NCBI RefSeq assembly: GCF_028689785.1
Contig: NZ_JAQVCN010000006.1
Coordinates: 88,111-152,110, forward strand
Direction: 5' to 3'
Source: Zoogloea sp.
GTDB taxonomy: Bacteria; Pseudomonadota; Gammaproteobacteria; Burkholderiales; Rhodocyclaceae
DNA length: 64,000 nt
In this document: positions 36,678 through 47,902 of the stretch, piece after piece
Layout: each line of letters opens with the position of its first letter
Numbering within the stretch: the stretch's first letter is position 1
Notes under the pieces: generated by a model
Databases searched by the model: none
What the model saw: the letters and a program-made list of their open reading frames with translations, nothing else
What the model was told of the DNA's origin: nothing
Position numbers and translations under genes: made by a program

Positions 36678-36983
36678 TCAGGCCCGCCTGGGTGGCGGTG
36701 AGGTCAACCTGGGCATCACCGAACGCCAGATGAAACGGACATCGTTCGGAGGATCGTCAAGCAGAAAGCGGGCCCGTGACCACGATTTGCAGGCAAGCGC
36801 CGGACAATCGAGGGGGTCGAGGCTGCTCAGGTCAAACTTCTCTTCGGCGGCCGGGTCCAGGGTCTGTGCCTGCTCGGCGAGATCTGCCGCCGCATGGTAA
36901 TTGTCGACAGCCATGGAATTGCCCGCCCACAGCAGAACGAGACAAGCGATAACGAGAGAGAGGCTTCGACGGATCAGATGCAT
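36678..36983 (-). CDS. CzcI-like small periplasmic protein
   Basis: 101 residues. N-terminal hydrophobic signal segment (about 5-25, ending AGNSMA) followed by an acidic mature part with two Cys (DCPALACKSW). The position directly upstream of a channel-adaptor-pump operon and the length match CzcI, a small regulator/accessory protein of Czc systems, but sequence conservation is weak. ATG at 36983; an in-frame start at 37001 adds six residues. Confidence 0.6.
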   Translation of the reverse strand: MHLIRRSLSLVIACLVLLWAGNSMAVDNYHAAADLAEQAQTLDPAAEEKFDLSSLDPLDCPALACKSWSRARFLLDDPPNDVRFIWRSVMPRLTSPPPRRA

Positions 36984-37065
36984 TGCAGCAATAAAGACCA
37001 CCCACTACACGTCGAGTTCCGCATTCACTTACGATTCAAAGGCGGCTGACGGTGGGAGGCGTGAC

Positions 37066-37071
37066 TATAAT
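37066..37071 (+). promoter_or_regulatory. -10 element for dacC
   Basis: TATAAT 29 bases upstream of the dacC start, in the spacer between the divergent czcI-like and dacC genes. CTGACG at 37046 could serve as a -35 but with a short 14-base spacer. Confidence 0.4.
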
Positions 37072-37099
37072 CGCACTTTTTTCGCTTTTGTACCCTGCC

Positions 37100-38224
37100 A
37101 TGCTGCGTCGCATCATCCTGCTTCTGCTCATCCTGCCCTCCCTCGCCTTTGCCCAGATGACGCCACCGACGGTCGCGGCCCGGGCCTGGATTCTCCTCGA
37201 CGTGGGCTCTGGCCAGGTGCTCACCGCAGAGAAGCCTGACCAACGCATCGAGCCCGCTTCGCTGACCAAGCTGATGACGGCCTACCTGGCCTTCTCGGCG
37301 GTCAAGAACAAGACCCTGAGCCTCGAACAGACCGTTCCGGTGTCGGAAAAGGCCTGGAAGGTGCCCGGCTCCAAGATGTTCATCGAGCCCCTCAAGCCCG
37401 TTACCGTTAACGAACTGCTCCACGGCATGATCGTCCAGTCGGGCAACGACGCATGCGTGGCCCTGGCCGAGGCCATCGCCGGCTCCGAAGAGAACTTCGC
37501 CCAGCTGATGAACAAGGAAGCCGCCCGGCTCGGCATGAAGAACACCCACTTCGAGAACGCCACCGGCCTGCCCCACCCGTCCCACCTCACCTCGGTGCGC
37601 GACCTGTCCATCCTGGCCACGGCCATCATCCGCGACTTCCCCGAGTTCTACCCCATCTATTCCCTCAAGGAATACAGCTATAACAAGATCAAGCAGCCCA
37701 ACCGCAACCGCCTGCTCTTCATCGACCCGACGGTGGACGGCGTCAAGACCGGCCACACCGACAGCGCCGGCTATTGCCTGATCGCATCAGCCAAACGCAA
37801 TGACCGCCGTCTGGTGTCGGTGGTGGTCGGCACCACCAGTGACAGCGTGCGGGCCCAGGAGTCCCAGAAGCTGCTCAACTGGGGTTACCTGGCCTTCGAC
37901 ACCGTCAAGGTGTATGGCGCCAACCAGGCAGTGAACGAGTTCCGCATCTGGAAAGGCTCGGAGAACATGGTCAAGGTCGGCTTCCTGAACGATTTCGTGC
38001 TCTCCCTGCCGAAGGGTGACGGCGACAAGCTGAAGGCCAACGTGGTCAGCCAGCAACCCCTGATGGCGCCCGTGACCAAGGGCCAGACCGTCGGCACCCT
38101 GCAGCTGAGCCTTAACGACAAGCCGGTGGGTGACTACCCCATCGTGGCCCTCGACGACATCCCCGAAGCCGGCTGGTTCGGCCGACTGTGGGACGCCATC
38201 CGCCTGTGGTTCAAGAACCTCTGA
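37100..38224 (+). CDS. dacC: D-alanyl-D-alanine carboxypeptidase (PBP5/6 family)
   Basis: 374 residues. Trims the terminal D-Ala of peptidoglycan stem peptides. Signal peptide MLRRIILLLLILPSLAFA; catalytic SxxK motif SLTKLM (about residue 55), SxN motif SGNDAC (about 114), and KTGH (about 216); a C-terminal beta domain and an amphipathic helix (LFVRLWDAIRLWFKNL-like) anchor it to the membrane. The active-site motifs are all present. Followed by ybeD-lipB-lipA in the standard order. Confidence 0.94.
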   Translation: MLRRIILLLLILPSLAFAQMTPPTVAARAWILLDVGSGQVLTAEKPDQRIEPASLTKLMTAYLAFSAVKNKTLSLEQTVPVSEKAWKVPGSKMFIEPLKPVTVNELLHGMIVQSGNDACVALAEAIAGSEENFAQLMNKEAARLGMKNTHFENATGLPHPSHLTSVRDLSILATAIIRDFPEFYPIYSLKEYSYNKIKQPNRNRLLFIDPTVDGVKTGHTDSAGYCLIASAKRNDRRLVSVVVGTTSDSVRAQESQKLLNWGYLAFDTVKVYGANQAVNEFRIWKGSENMVKVGFLNDFVLSLPKGDGDKLKANVVSQQPLMAPVTKGQTVGTLQLSLNDKPVGDYPIVALDDIPEAGWFGRLWDAIRLWFKNL

Positions 38225-38237
38225 GGAGAGCACCCGG

Positions 38238-38507
38238 ATGACTGACGAACGCACCACCCTGCTCGAATTTCCCTGCGAATTCCCCATCAAGATCATGGGT
38301 GCGCGGGTGGATGCCTTTGCCCAGACGGTGATTGAGGTGGTGTTGCGCCACGCGCCGGATTTCGATCCGGCCACCGTGCAGATGCGCCCGTCCGCCAAAG
38401 GCAACTACCTGGCCATCACCTGCACCCTCAACGCAAGCTCCAAGGCCCAGCTCGACGCCCTTTACATGGAGCTGTCGTCGCACCCCATGGTAAAGGTCGT
38501 CCTGTGA
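38238..38507 (+). CDS. ybeD: YbeD/DUF493 family protein
   Basis: 89 residues. Family motifs LLEFPCEFPIKIMGARVDAFAQ at the N-terminus and YLAITCTLNASSKAQLDALYMELSSHPMVKVVL at the end. Small ACT-like fold of unknown role, classically located between dacA/C and lipB. Its stop overlaps the lipB GTG start by four bases, linking it to lipoate synthesis. Confidence 0.92.
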   Translation: MTDERTTLLEFPCEFPIKIMGARVDAFAQTVIEVVLRHAPDFDPATVQMRPSAKGNYLAITCTLNASSKAQLDALYMELSSHPMVKVVL

Positions 38508-39121
38508 TCGTCCGTCACCTGGGCGTTGCGCCCTACGAACCCACCTGGCACGCCATGCAGGCGTTCACCGCCAGCCGCGACGCGACCACCCCGGACGAGC
38601 TGTGGCTGGTGCAACACCCGCCGGTCTACACCCTCGGTCAGGCCGGCAAGCCCGAACACCTGCTCCACGCCACCGAAATCCCCCTGGTCAAGATCGACCG
38701 GGGCGGCCAGATCACCTACCACGGCCCCGGCCAGGTCGTGGCCTACCTGCTCCTCGACCTGCACCGGCGGCGCCTCAAGGTGCGCGAAATGGTGCAGCTG
38801 CTGGAGCAGGCCCTCATTGACTGCATCGCCGACTACGGCCTCGACGCCCGCCGCAAAGACGGCGCGCCAGGCGTTTACATCGACGGCGACAAGGTGGCAG
38901 CCCTGGGCCTGCGCGTGCGCAATGGCTGCAGCTACCACGGACTGTCCCTCAACGTCGATATGGACTTGACACCATTTACGTGGATCAACCCTTGCGGCTA
39001 TAGTGGGCTCAAGACCATACAACTCAAGGACTTCGGCGTGACTGAAGGCCCCGACGAAGTCACCGAACGACTTCTCGGCCACCTCCAGCGACATTTTCCC
39101 GACGTCCCCCCCACCGCCTGA
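38504..39121 (+). CDS. lipB: Octanoyl-ACP:protein octanoyltransferase LipB
   Basis: 205 residues. Transfers the octanoyl chain from ACP to lipoyl domains. Characteristic RGGQITYHGPGQVVAYLLLDLHRR block (about residue 65), the catalytic Cys/Lys pair in NVDMDLTPFTWINPCGYSGLKTIQL (near the C-terminus), and KVAALGLRVRNGCSYHG. GTG start inferred from the ybeD overlap. Donates the substrate for LipA, encoded 19 bases downstream. Confidence 0.95.
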   Translation: MIVRHLGVAPYEPTWHAMQAFTASRDATTPDELWLVQHPPVYTLGQAGKPEHLLHATEIPLVKIDRGGQITYHGPGQVVAYLLLDLHRRRLKVREMVQLLEQALIDCIADYGLDARRKDGAPGVYIDGDKVAALGLRVRNGCSYHGLSLNVDMDLTPFTWINPCGYSGLKTIQLKDFGVTEGPDEVTERLLGHLQRHFPDVPPTA

Positions 39122-39139
39122 CCAAAGGACGACAGCCTC

Positions 39140-40087
39140 ATGGATTCCGAGAGCCGCAAGCAGCGTGGCGCGGCCAAGACCGCCCGCATCCCCATCAAGA
39201 TCGTTCCCGCCGAACGCCTCAAGAAGCCCGACTGGATCCGCATCAAACTGGGCGCCGGTGCCGAGGTCGAGCGCTTAAACGAAATCAAGGACACCCTGCG
39301 CGAGCACAAGCTGCACACCGTCTGCGAAGAAGCCTCCTGCCCCAACATCCACGAGTGCTTCGGCAAGGGCACGGCCACCTTCATGATCATGGGTGACATC
39401 TGCACCCGCCGCTGCCCCTTCTGCGACGTGGGCCACGGCCGCCCCGAGCCCCTCGACGTCAACGAGCCGACCAACCTGGCAAAAACCATCGCCGCCATGC
39501 GCCTCAACTACGTGGTGATCACCAGCGTCGACCGGGACGACCTGCGTGACGGCGGCGCAGACCACTTCGTGCAGTGCATCAGCGCCACCCGCGAGGCCAG
39601 CCCCAAGACCACCATCGAAGTGCTGGTACCCGACTTCCGCGGCCGCATGGAAATTGCCCTGGACATCTTCGACCAGGCCCCGCCGGACGTGATGAACCAC
39701 AACCTGGAAACCGTGCCGCGCCTCTACAAGCAGGCCCGCCCGGGTTCCGACTACGCCTACTCGCTGGAACTGCTGAAGCAGTTCAAGGCCCGCCATCCGG
39801 AGGTCAACACCAAGTCCGGCCTGATGGTCGGCCTGGGCGAAACCGATGACGAGATTCTCGAAGTGATGCGTGACATGCGCGCCCACAACGTGGACATGCT
39901 CACCATCGGCCAGTACCTCCAGCCCTCCGGCGGCCACCTGCCGGTGCTGCGCTACGTGCATCCCGACACCTTCAAGATGTTCGAGACCGAAGCACTGAAG
40001 ATGGGCTTCAAGAACGCCGCCTGCGGCCCCATGGTGCGCTCAAGCTACTGGGCCGACCAGCAGGCTCACGGGGCGGGGGTGGTCTGA
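39140..40087 (+). CDS. lipA: Lipoyl synthase LipA
   Basis: 315 residues, radical SAM. Inserts two sulfurs into the octanoyl group of lipoyl domains. Auxiliary cluster Cys motif [12 protein letters not shown] (about residue 59) and the radical-SAM motif CTRRCPFC (about 86) are intact; [25 protein letters not shown] and [15 protein letters not shown] are family blocks. It follows lipB on the same transcript. Confidence 0.97.
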   Translation: MDSESRKQRGAAKTARIPIKIVPAERLKKPDWIRIKLGAGAEVERLNEIKDTLREHKLHTVCEEASCPNIHECFGKGTATFMIMGDICTRRCPFCDVGHGRPEPLDVNEPTNLAKTIAAMRLNYVVITSVDRDDLRDGGADHFVQCISATREASPKTTIEVLVPDFRGRMEIALDIFDQAPPDVMNHNLETVPRLYKQARPGSDYAYSLELLKQFKARHPEVNTKSGLMVGLGETDDEILEVMRDMRAHNVDMLTIGQYLQPSGGHLPVLRYVHPDTFKMFETEALKMGFKNAACGPMVRSSYWADQQAHGAGVV

Positions 40088-40102
40088 CCCGGCCACTGCC
40101 GC

Positions 40103-40121
40103 GGCCCGGGCAAACCGGGCC
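40103..40121 (+). terminator. Possible hairpin after lipA
   Basis: 7-bp stem GGCCCGG-GCAAA-CCGGGCC, without a T run. Weak candidate for a terminator between the convergent lipA and NUDIX genes. Confidence 0.35.
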
Positions 40122-40155
40122 CGACAGGCCGCACAGCAAATTTACTCACACCCGC

Positions 40156-40590
40156 TCAGTGCTGACGCAGGCTGCCGAGCAGGCCTTTCTTGATGGCGAT
40201 GGTGGTGGGCCGGTTGAATCTGCCCGGCAAACGCCCGGGCTTGAACCAGCCAAAATTTGAATGTTCCCGGTTGAGGCGCGGCGCCACCTCTCGCTCAAGC
40301 CGCAACAGATAGTAGTGCAGCTCCCGATCTCCACTACGGTGCCGGCCCTGGCCCAGCTTCACCAGCTGCTTCTCCTTCACCCGCAGGCCGGCCTCTTCGA
40401 CGAGCTCCCGCAGCAGCGCCGTGCGGGGCGACTCCCCCCGGTCTACCCGGCCGCCAAAGAAATTCCACGCCCCACCGTTGTTCACCACACTGGAACGCTT
40501 GCCGAGCAGGACCTTGCCGGATTCGGCGCACTGGATGATGGCCCACACGCCAGCCTTGCGTAAGGGGGAGTTGAAACGTTCCTTTGCCAT
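40156..40590 (-). CDS. NUDIX hydrolase
   Basis: 144 residues. The Nudix box is complete: GGRVDRGESPRTALLRELVEEAGL fits G-x5-E-x7-REUxEExGU. WAIIQCAESGKVLLGKRSSV precedes and VKLGQGRHRSGDRELHYYLLRL follows, so the fold is intact. The substrate (nucleoside diphosphate derivative or other) cannot be told from sequence. Convergent with lipA. Confidence 0.88.
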   Translation of the reverse strand: MAKERFNSPLRKAGVWAIIQCAESGKVLLGKRSSVVNNGGAWNFFGGRVDRGESPRTALLRELVEEAGLRVKEKQLVKLGQGRHRSGDRELHYYLLRLEREVAPRLNREHSNFGWFKPGRLPGRFNRPTTIAIKKGLLGSLRQH

Positions 40591-40794
40591 AAGACGGGGA
40601 TGATCCAGGGGTCAGTCAAACCGGGCGGAGTCATGCTCGCGCAGCCGGGCATATGCGTGCTTTATATCGGTATTACGTTTCAGGAAGCTTACGGCCACGC
40701 CAGGCTGCCCTTGCTTCCAGCAGCCGCTTTTATACTACCCCTGGATTTTTTTATGCAAGGCCGGCGTGCACATCCGTCCGGCCTTGCCTCCCCG

Positions 40795-41718
40795 TCAGCG
40801 GAAATAGGCCGGCACAAACATCTCCGGCGGCACCTCGTGGCGCACGTAATCCGGATGCCGCACCCGCTCGGGCAGGGCTACCAGCGGGCGCTGGACTTCC
40901 TCATAGGGCATCTGCCCCAGCAGGTGATGGATGCAGTTGAGGCGCGCCTCCTTCTTGTCATCGGCCTGGACAATCCACCAGGGCGCCTCGGGGATGTGGG
41001 TCCGCTCCAGCATCGTCTCCTTGGCCTCGGTGTAGCGCTCCCAGCGGGCCCGGGACTCCAGGTCCATTGGGCTCAGCTTCCACTGCTTGAGGGGGTCGTG
41101 GATGCGCGACAGGAAGCGGAAATGCTGCTCGTCATCGGTGATGGAGAACCAGTACTTGATGAGCTGGATGCCCGAACGCACCAGCATGCGCTCGAACTCC
41201 GGCACTGAGCGGAAGAACTCCTCGTACTCCTCGTCGGAGCAAAAGCCCATCACCCGCTCCACCCCGGCCCGGTTGTACCAGCTGCGGTCAAACAGCACCA
41301 TCTCGCCCGCCGCCGGCAGATGCGACACATAGCGCTGGAAATACCACTGGGTGCGCTCCCGGTCGTTAGGCGCGGGCAGGGCCACCACCCGGCACACCCG
41401 CGGATTGAGGCGCTGGGTGATGCGCTTGATCACGCCGCCCTTGCCGGCCGCGTCCCGCCCCTCGAACAGGATCACCACCCGCCGCTTCTCGGTGGCCACC
41501 CAGTCCTGCAACTTGACCAGCTCGCCCTGCAGGCGCAGCAACTCGGTGAAATAGCGGCGGCGGAAAGCCCGCTCATCGTCGGTCGGCGGGCAGGGCTCGC
41601 CGGCACCGATCTCCTCGAAACGCCGGTCATCCAGCTCCAGCTCCAGCTCTTCGTCGTAACTGTCCTGCAGCTCGCGTTCGAGGCGGCGGTGCAACTCACC
41701 GACATCGTGGTTGTTCAT
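40795..41718 (-). CDS. ppk2: Polyphosphate kinase 2 family protein
   Basis: 307 residues from MNNHDVGEL. The start has CGGAG five bases upstream; an in-frame ATG at 41790 gives a longer form. Class I PPK2 hallmarks: Walker A FEGRDAAGKGGVIKRI (about residue 84), LPAPNDRERTQWYFQRYVSHLP, FDRSWYNRAGVERVMGF, and the lid DDEQHFRFLSRIHDPLKQWKLSPMD. Likely transfers phosphate between polyphosphate and nucleotides. A 10-bp stem at 40755-40787 follows the gene, lacking a T run. Confidence 0.93.
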   Translation of the reverse strand: MNNHDVGELHRRLERELQDSYDEELELELDDRRFEEIGAGEPCPPTDDERAFRRRYFTELLRLQGELVKLQDWVATEKRRVVILFEGRDAAGKGGVIKRITQRLNPRVCRVVALPAPNDRERTQWYFQRYVSHLPAAGEMVLFDRSWYNRAGVERVMGFCSDEEYEEFFRSVPEFERMLVRSGIQLIKYWFSITDDEQHFRFLSRIHDPLKQWKLSPMDLESRARWERYTEAKETMLERTHIPEAPWWIVQADDKKEARLNCIHHLLGQMPYEEVQRPLVALPERVRHPDYVRHEVPPEMFVPAYFR

Positions 41719-41854
41719 GGTGACTCCGGGGGTATTTGACAGGTGCTCATCGTCCCAGCAGGGCGTTGCAGCCACATGACTATCCGCCATGGTGGCGTCA
41801 CGGCCCGGTCATGCGCCCTGTGTCTAATCGGGGCTCACCTCCGGAACCCCAACC

Positions 41855-43639
41855 ATGCCCCTCGACACCACCCGCCGCGACTTCATCCGCCACTCCGCCA
41901 CCCTGCTCACCACCGCTTCGGCCAGCGGCCTCCTCAGCGCCTGCGGCAGCAGCAACAACAGCGCCACCCCGCCCGCGGACTTTCAGTATGGCGTTGCCAG
42001 CGGCGACCCCCTGGCCGACCGGGTGATCTTGTGGACCCACGCCCGCTCGGGCAGCCTGAACGACAGCGTCGCCCTCAGCTGGCAGGTGGCCAGCGATGCG
42101 GAGTTCCGCGAGATCGTCTCGTCCGGCCAGGTCTCGGCCAGCGCCGACACAGGCTTTACGGCCAAGGTGGATGCCACCGGCCTCAGCGCCGGCAAGCGCT
42201 ACTACTACCGCTTTCTCGACGCCACGGGCAAGGCCTCGCCGGTGGGCATCACCCGCACCCTGCCGGCGGCCGACGTCAGCAGCGTGAAGTTTGCGGTGTT
42301 CTCCTGTGCCATCTACTCCGAAGGCTATTTCAACGCCTACGATGCCGCCGCCCGCTCGGATGCCGACTATGCCCTGCACCTGGGGGACTACATCTACGAA
42401 TACGGCGCCGACCCCGCCAAGTACGGCAATACCGACGCCGTGGCGCTCAATCGGGTCACCGCCCCGGCCCACGACATCGTGAGCCTCGACGACTACCGTA
42501 CCCGCTACGCCCGCTACCGCTCCGACGCCAACCTCCAGGCCGTGCACGCCCGCATGCCCTTCATCGCCATCTGGGACGACCACGAGTTTGCCAACAACGC
42601 CTACGTGGCCGGTGCCGAAAACCACGACAGTGCCACCCAGGGCGACTGGGCCACCCGCAAGGCCAACGCCGCCCGCGCCTACCACGAGTGGCTGCCCATC
42701 CGCCGCGACGCTGGTGGCGACCCGCTGAAGATCTACCGCCGCTTCGATTTTGGCCGCCTGCTCAGCCTGCACATGCTCGACACCCGCATCGAGGGGCGCG
42801 ACCGCCAGTACGACAACTATGGCGACGCCGACGGCGGCCTGGCCCGCTACGCTGCCGCCCTCGGCTCGGGCAGCGACGCCACCCACCGCATGATCAGCAC
42901 CAGCCAGCAGGCCTGGCTGGTGGACGGCATCACCCAGTCGGCCGCCACCTGGCAGGTCCTTGGCAACCAGGACATCATGGCCCGCATGTGGATGCCCGCC
43001 TCGGTACTGCAGGCCCAGAACACCGCCTTGACCAACCCCAGCGCCGCCAACCAGGCCGCCGTGCAGACCGCCATCAGCGACTACCTGGGCGCCAAGATCA
43101 CCCGCGCCGCCGGCCAACCCCTGAGCGCCACCCAGAGCGCCCTGCTGTCTGCCACCAGCAACCCGCGCCTGCCCTACAACCTGGACGCGTGGGACGGCTA
43201 CCCTCTGCAGCGTGAGGCCATCCTGCAATCCGTCCGCCCCCTCGGCAAACGCCTGGTAACCCTCTCCGGCGACTCCCACAACGCCTGGTTCGCCGCCCTG
43301 ACCACCCTGGCCGGCCAGACTGTCGGCCACGAATTTGCCGGCACCTCGGTGAGCTCCCCGGGCTTCGAAGCCCTCGGCCTTGGCAGCCTGGGCCCCGCCC
43401 TGGACGGCAGCGCCGCTACCGCCCAGCTCGGGGCCGCCGCCATCGGGGCCGGGCTGGGGCTGGTGGACGACCTGGCCTATGCCGACACCCGGCAGCGTGG
43501 CTACCTGCAATTCACCGTCACCGCCGACACAGTAAAAGGCGAATACGTGTTCGTGAGTACGGTAAAGAGCAGCACCTACTCGGCCAGCGTCGGCAAGACC
43601 ATCAGCGTGTCCGCCGCCGGCACCGTCAGCTACGCCTGA
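41855..43639 (+). CDS. phoD: Alkaline phosphatase D (PhoD family)
   Basis: 594 residues. Twin-arginine signal TRRDFIRHSATLLTTA for export of a folded metalloenzyme. Conserved calcium/iron-binding blocks: QYGVASGDPLADRVILWTH near residue 45, LGDYIYEY (about 180), and IWDDHEFANNAY (about 243) with SGDSHNAWF near the C-terminus. Releases phosphate from mono- and diesters in the periplasm. Lies downstream of ppk2 and upstream of a LysR gene; a Pho box was not recognised. Confidence 0.93.
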   Translation: MPLDTTRRDFIRHSATLLTTASASGLLSACGSSNNSATPPADFQYGVASGDPLADRVILWTHARSGSLNDSVALSWQVASDAEFREIVSSGQVSASADTGFTAKVDATGLSAGKRYYYRFLDATGKASPVGITRTLPAADVSSVKFAVFSCAIYSEGYFNAYDAAARSDADYALHLGDYIYEYGADPAKYGNTDAVALNRVTAPAHDIVSLDDYRTRYARYRSDANLQAVHARMPFIAIWDDHEFANNAYVAGAENHDSATQGDWATRKANAARAYHEWLPIRRDAGGDPLKIYRRFDFGRLLSLHMLDTRIEGRDRQYDNYGDADGGLARYAAALGSGSDATHRMISTSQQAWLVDGITQSAATWQVLGNQDIMARMWMPASVLQAQNTALTNPSAANQAAVQTAISDYLGAKITRAAGQPLSATQSALLSATSNPRLPYNLDAWDGYPLQREAILQSVRPLGKRLVTLSGDSHNAWFAALTTLAGQTVGHEFAGTSVSSPGFEALGLGSLGPALDGSAATAQLGAAAIGAGLGLVDDLAYADTRQRGYLQFTVTADTVKGEYVFVSTVKSSTYSASVGKTISVSAAGTVSYA

Positions 43640-43795
43640 CGCGCCGGGCGCACCAGCCCGGTGCCAGAACCGTGCCCGGCCCGGCCCGGGGCACCGGGAT
43701 GGCACCGGGCAGGGCAGCGCAGGGCCCCTGGACAGGGCTTTTGCCATGGAACGATTTTTGCACTGCAGCACGGATATCGTTCAAGGAGCACCGAC

Positions 43796-44782
43796 ATGGC
43801 CGCGAACTGCACCTGGGATTCCATGGATGTCCACCTGCTGCGCGTACTCCACGCCCTGCTTACCGAATGCAGCGTGAGCAAGGCGGCGCGCCGCCTCAAC
43901 CAGTCTCAACCCGCCGTCAGCACCGCCCTGCGGCGGCTGCGCGACATTACCGGCGACCAGCTGCTGGTACGCAGCCGTAACGGCATGACCCCGACCGAAC
44001 GGGGCGCCGGGCTGCTCGAACCGGTCAAGATCGCCCTTCAGCAGATCGAGGCCATCGCCGTGCGCCAGGTGAAGTTTGATGCGGCCAGCTCACGCCGGAT
44101 CTTCAACATCGCCACCCCCGACTACCTCAACGCCGTACTGCTGGGCAAGATCGTGGCCCAGCTGCGCAAGTTTGCTCCCCACTCCCAGGTGGCTTTCCAT
44201 TCCCTGGGGCCGGACTTCGACTACGCCCGGGCCCTGGAGAGTGGCGAGCTCGACGTAGTCATCGGCAACTGGCCCCAGCCCCCGGAAAACCTGCGCATGG
44301 CGCCGCTCTTCGAAGACGAGGTGGTGTGTCTGATGCGCAAGAGCCACCCCCTGGCCGGGCGCCCCCTGAGCGCCGCCGACTACCTGGCCGCCGAGCATCT
44401 GGTGCCCACCCCCTACGCAGTGGGCCAGCGCGGTGTGATCGACCTGCACCTGGCCCGGGAGCGCCTCAAGCGCAACGTGGTGGCCTACGTACCCTACTTC
44501 GGCCTGGTGCCCTACCTGCTGCAGGAGACCGACATGCTCTTCTCCAGCCCGCGGATCTTTGCCGAACACTGCGCCCGGATGATGCCCCTGGCCATTGCCG
44601 AGGCCCCCATCGATTTTCCGAAGATGAGCTTTTACCTGCTGTGGCACGACCGCAGCCACTACGAGGAGGAATGCCGCTGGTTCCGCGAGCAGATCACCTC
44701 GGTGGCACGCAGCTCCCCGGCCATCCCCCGCGTCCAGGCGACCAGCCTTGCCAGCGGCGGCATGGCCCTGGCCCCGGCCTGA
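43796..44782 (+). CDS. LysR-family transcriptional regulator
   Basis: 328 residues. N-terminal winged HTH LLRVLHALLTECSVSKAARRLNQSQPAVSTALRRLRDIT (residues 14-52), then a NodD/NahR-type effector domain (GIGRIFNIATPDYLNAVL, GELDVVIGNWPQPP). CAAGGAG precedes the ATG at 43796. The effector is not known. It is encoded back-to-front relative to the AcoR-like gene and just downstream of phoD; regulatory targets can be phoD or the alcohol cluster, neither shown. Confidence 0.88.
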   Translation: MAANCTWDSMDVHLLRVLHALLTECSVSKAARRLNQSQPAVSTALRRLRDITGDQLLVRSRNGMTPTERGAGLLEPVKIALQQIEAIAVRQVKFDAASSRRIFNIATPDYLNAVLLGKIVAQLRKFAPHSQVAFHSLGPDFDYARALESGELDVVIGNWPQPPENLRMAPLFEDEVVCLMRKSHPLAGRPLSAADYLAAEHLVPTPYAVGQRGVIDLHLARERLKRNVVAYVPYFGLVPYLLQETDMLFSSPRIFAEHCARMMPLAIAEAPIDFPKMSFYLLWHDRSHYEEECRWFREQITSVARSSPAIPRVQATSLASGGMALAPA

Positions 44783-44805
44783 ATACCGGCTTGGAGAAGC
44801 CGCGC

Positions 44806-46779
<1,974 letters not shown>

Positions 46780-46824
46780 GATTACCTCCTCCGTATTGCC
46801 AGCCTCATGGTGCGGGCCTCCTGC

Positions 46825-46840
46825 GGTGTGTCTGCACACC
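46825..46840. promoter_or_regulatory. Dyad GGTGTG-TCTG-CACACC, candidate activator site
   Basis: Perfect 6-bp dyad 46 bases upstream of the activator start, sharing the ACACCTG core with two further copies at 46981-46987 and 47002-47008. Candidate autoregulatory or upstream activating sequence; no footprint known. Confidence 0.4.
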
Positions 46841-46976
46841 TGCGAAAGCACCTGTTTGTGGCTGGATCATAGCGCACGTGAAATAGAACGGAGAATAAAC
46901 TTTCCTCATTGCGGAATACCCCCACAAATACCGCATCGCACCATGAAAAAACGATCGGCAAATTGCACAATCGTTA

Positions 46977-47008
46977 CGCTACACCTGGATCGCCCCCCGC
47001 TACACCTG
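46977..47008. promoter_or_regulatory. Paired CGCTACACCTG repeats, candidate upstream activating sequence
   Basis: CGCTACACCTG occurs at 46977-46987 and 46998-47008, 21 bases apart (two helix turns), the second also palindromic as CTACA-CC-TGTAG. About 150 bases upstream of the -24 element, the normal distance for a sigma-54 activator binding site. The intervening 47040-47150 is AT-rich, as expected for a bending region. Confidence 0.5.
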
Positions 47009-47157
47009 TAGTACACACCACGTTTCGCCCACCCCTTAATTAGAATTCAATTCAGATACAAATTAATTCACTCATCACAGAGCATATATACAACCATCTG
47101 TATTAAATCACTTTTTATAAAAATATCGGCACATTCAAATTCATTCACCCAGCCCTG

Positions 47158-47172
47158 TGGCACAGCCCTTGC
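47158..47172 (+). promoter_or_regulatory. Sigma-54 promoter (-24/-12)
   Basis: TGGCAC-AGCCC-TTGC is an exact match to the TGGCAC-N5-TTGC consensus. Located 41 bases before the Rieske gene, which begins the alcohol dehydrogenase operon, with a GAFTGA-type activator encoded divergently. Confidence 0.85.
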
Positions 47173-47212
47173 CTAATAAGCCAGGCCTCAACCCAGAACG
47201 CAGGACAGGAAA

Positions 47213-47830
47213 ATGAATAAGACTCCGTGCTCTCAACAAAACGCCGACACACCAAACGCGCTGTCGTCACCCGATAGAAGGGAAGCCCTGCGGGCCAGCT
47301 CGGCGCTACTGCTCTGTGCCGGTCTCGGAATAGGGAAATCAGCACTTGCCGACGGCAGCGCCCATTCCCGCCCGAAAGTCGGTGACCAGCTTGTGCGCAG
47401 CGACGCCAACGGGCAACCCGTACCCCTGCGTGGGGCCGAGATCCTGCCCGACGCCAAGCCCCTGCAGGCCTTTCCCCTGGAACCCGCCAGCGGCGAGGTG
47501 CGCAACGGCACCCGCCTCAACAAGGTGATCCTGGTGCGGGTCGCCCCCGCCGACCTGACCGACGAAACCCGCCCCTTCGCTGCCGGCGGCGTGCTCGCCT
47601 ACTCGGCCGTATGCACCCATCAGGGCTGCGAAGTCTCCGAATGGGTGGCCAAGGACAAGACCCTGATGTGCTACTGCCACTTCTCCAAGTTCTCCCCCGG
47701 TCGCGCCGGCGAGGTGGTGGCCGGCCCGGCGCCGCGCACGCTCCCCCTGCTCCCCCTGAAGGAAGAGGACGGCGTGCTGGTGGTGGCCGGCCCCTTCACC
47801 TCGAACCCCGGCGTATCCAAGTCCGCCTGA
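47213..47830 (+). CDS. Rieske [2Fe-2S] protein, exported
   Basis: 205 residues. Twin-arginine-like signal (SSPDRREALRASSALLLCAG) then a Rieske fold of the bc1 type: Cys134-Thr-His136 and Cys153-x-x-His156 as cluster ligands, with Cys139 and Cys155 placed for the structural disulfide. Box 1 CTHQGC and box 2 CYCHFSKF are near-canonical (usually CTHLGC, CPCHGS). First gene of the alcohol dehydrogenase unit; the next gene is 72 bases downstream. It has no transmembrane partner such as cytochrome b nearby. Likely a periplasmic electron carrier. Confidence 0.9.
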   Translation: MNKTPCSQQNADTPNALSSPDRREALRASSALLLCAGLGIGKSALADGSAHSRPKVGDQLVRSDANGQPVPLRGAEILPDAKPLQAFPLEPASGEVRNGTRLNKVILVRVAPADLTDETRPFAAGGVLAYSAVCTHQGCEVSEWVAKDKTLMCYCHFSKFSPGRAGEVVAGPAPRTLPLLPLKEEDGVLVVAGPFTSNPGVSKSA

Positions 47831-47902
47831 TTTCCCGCAGCACCCGTCACGCCTGAAGCCGCAGCACCCGCTCACCTACACCAATAACTGGAGACACCAG
47901 AC

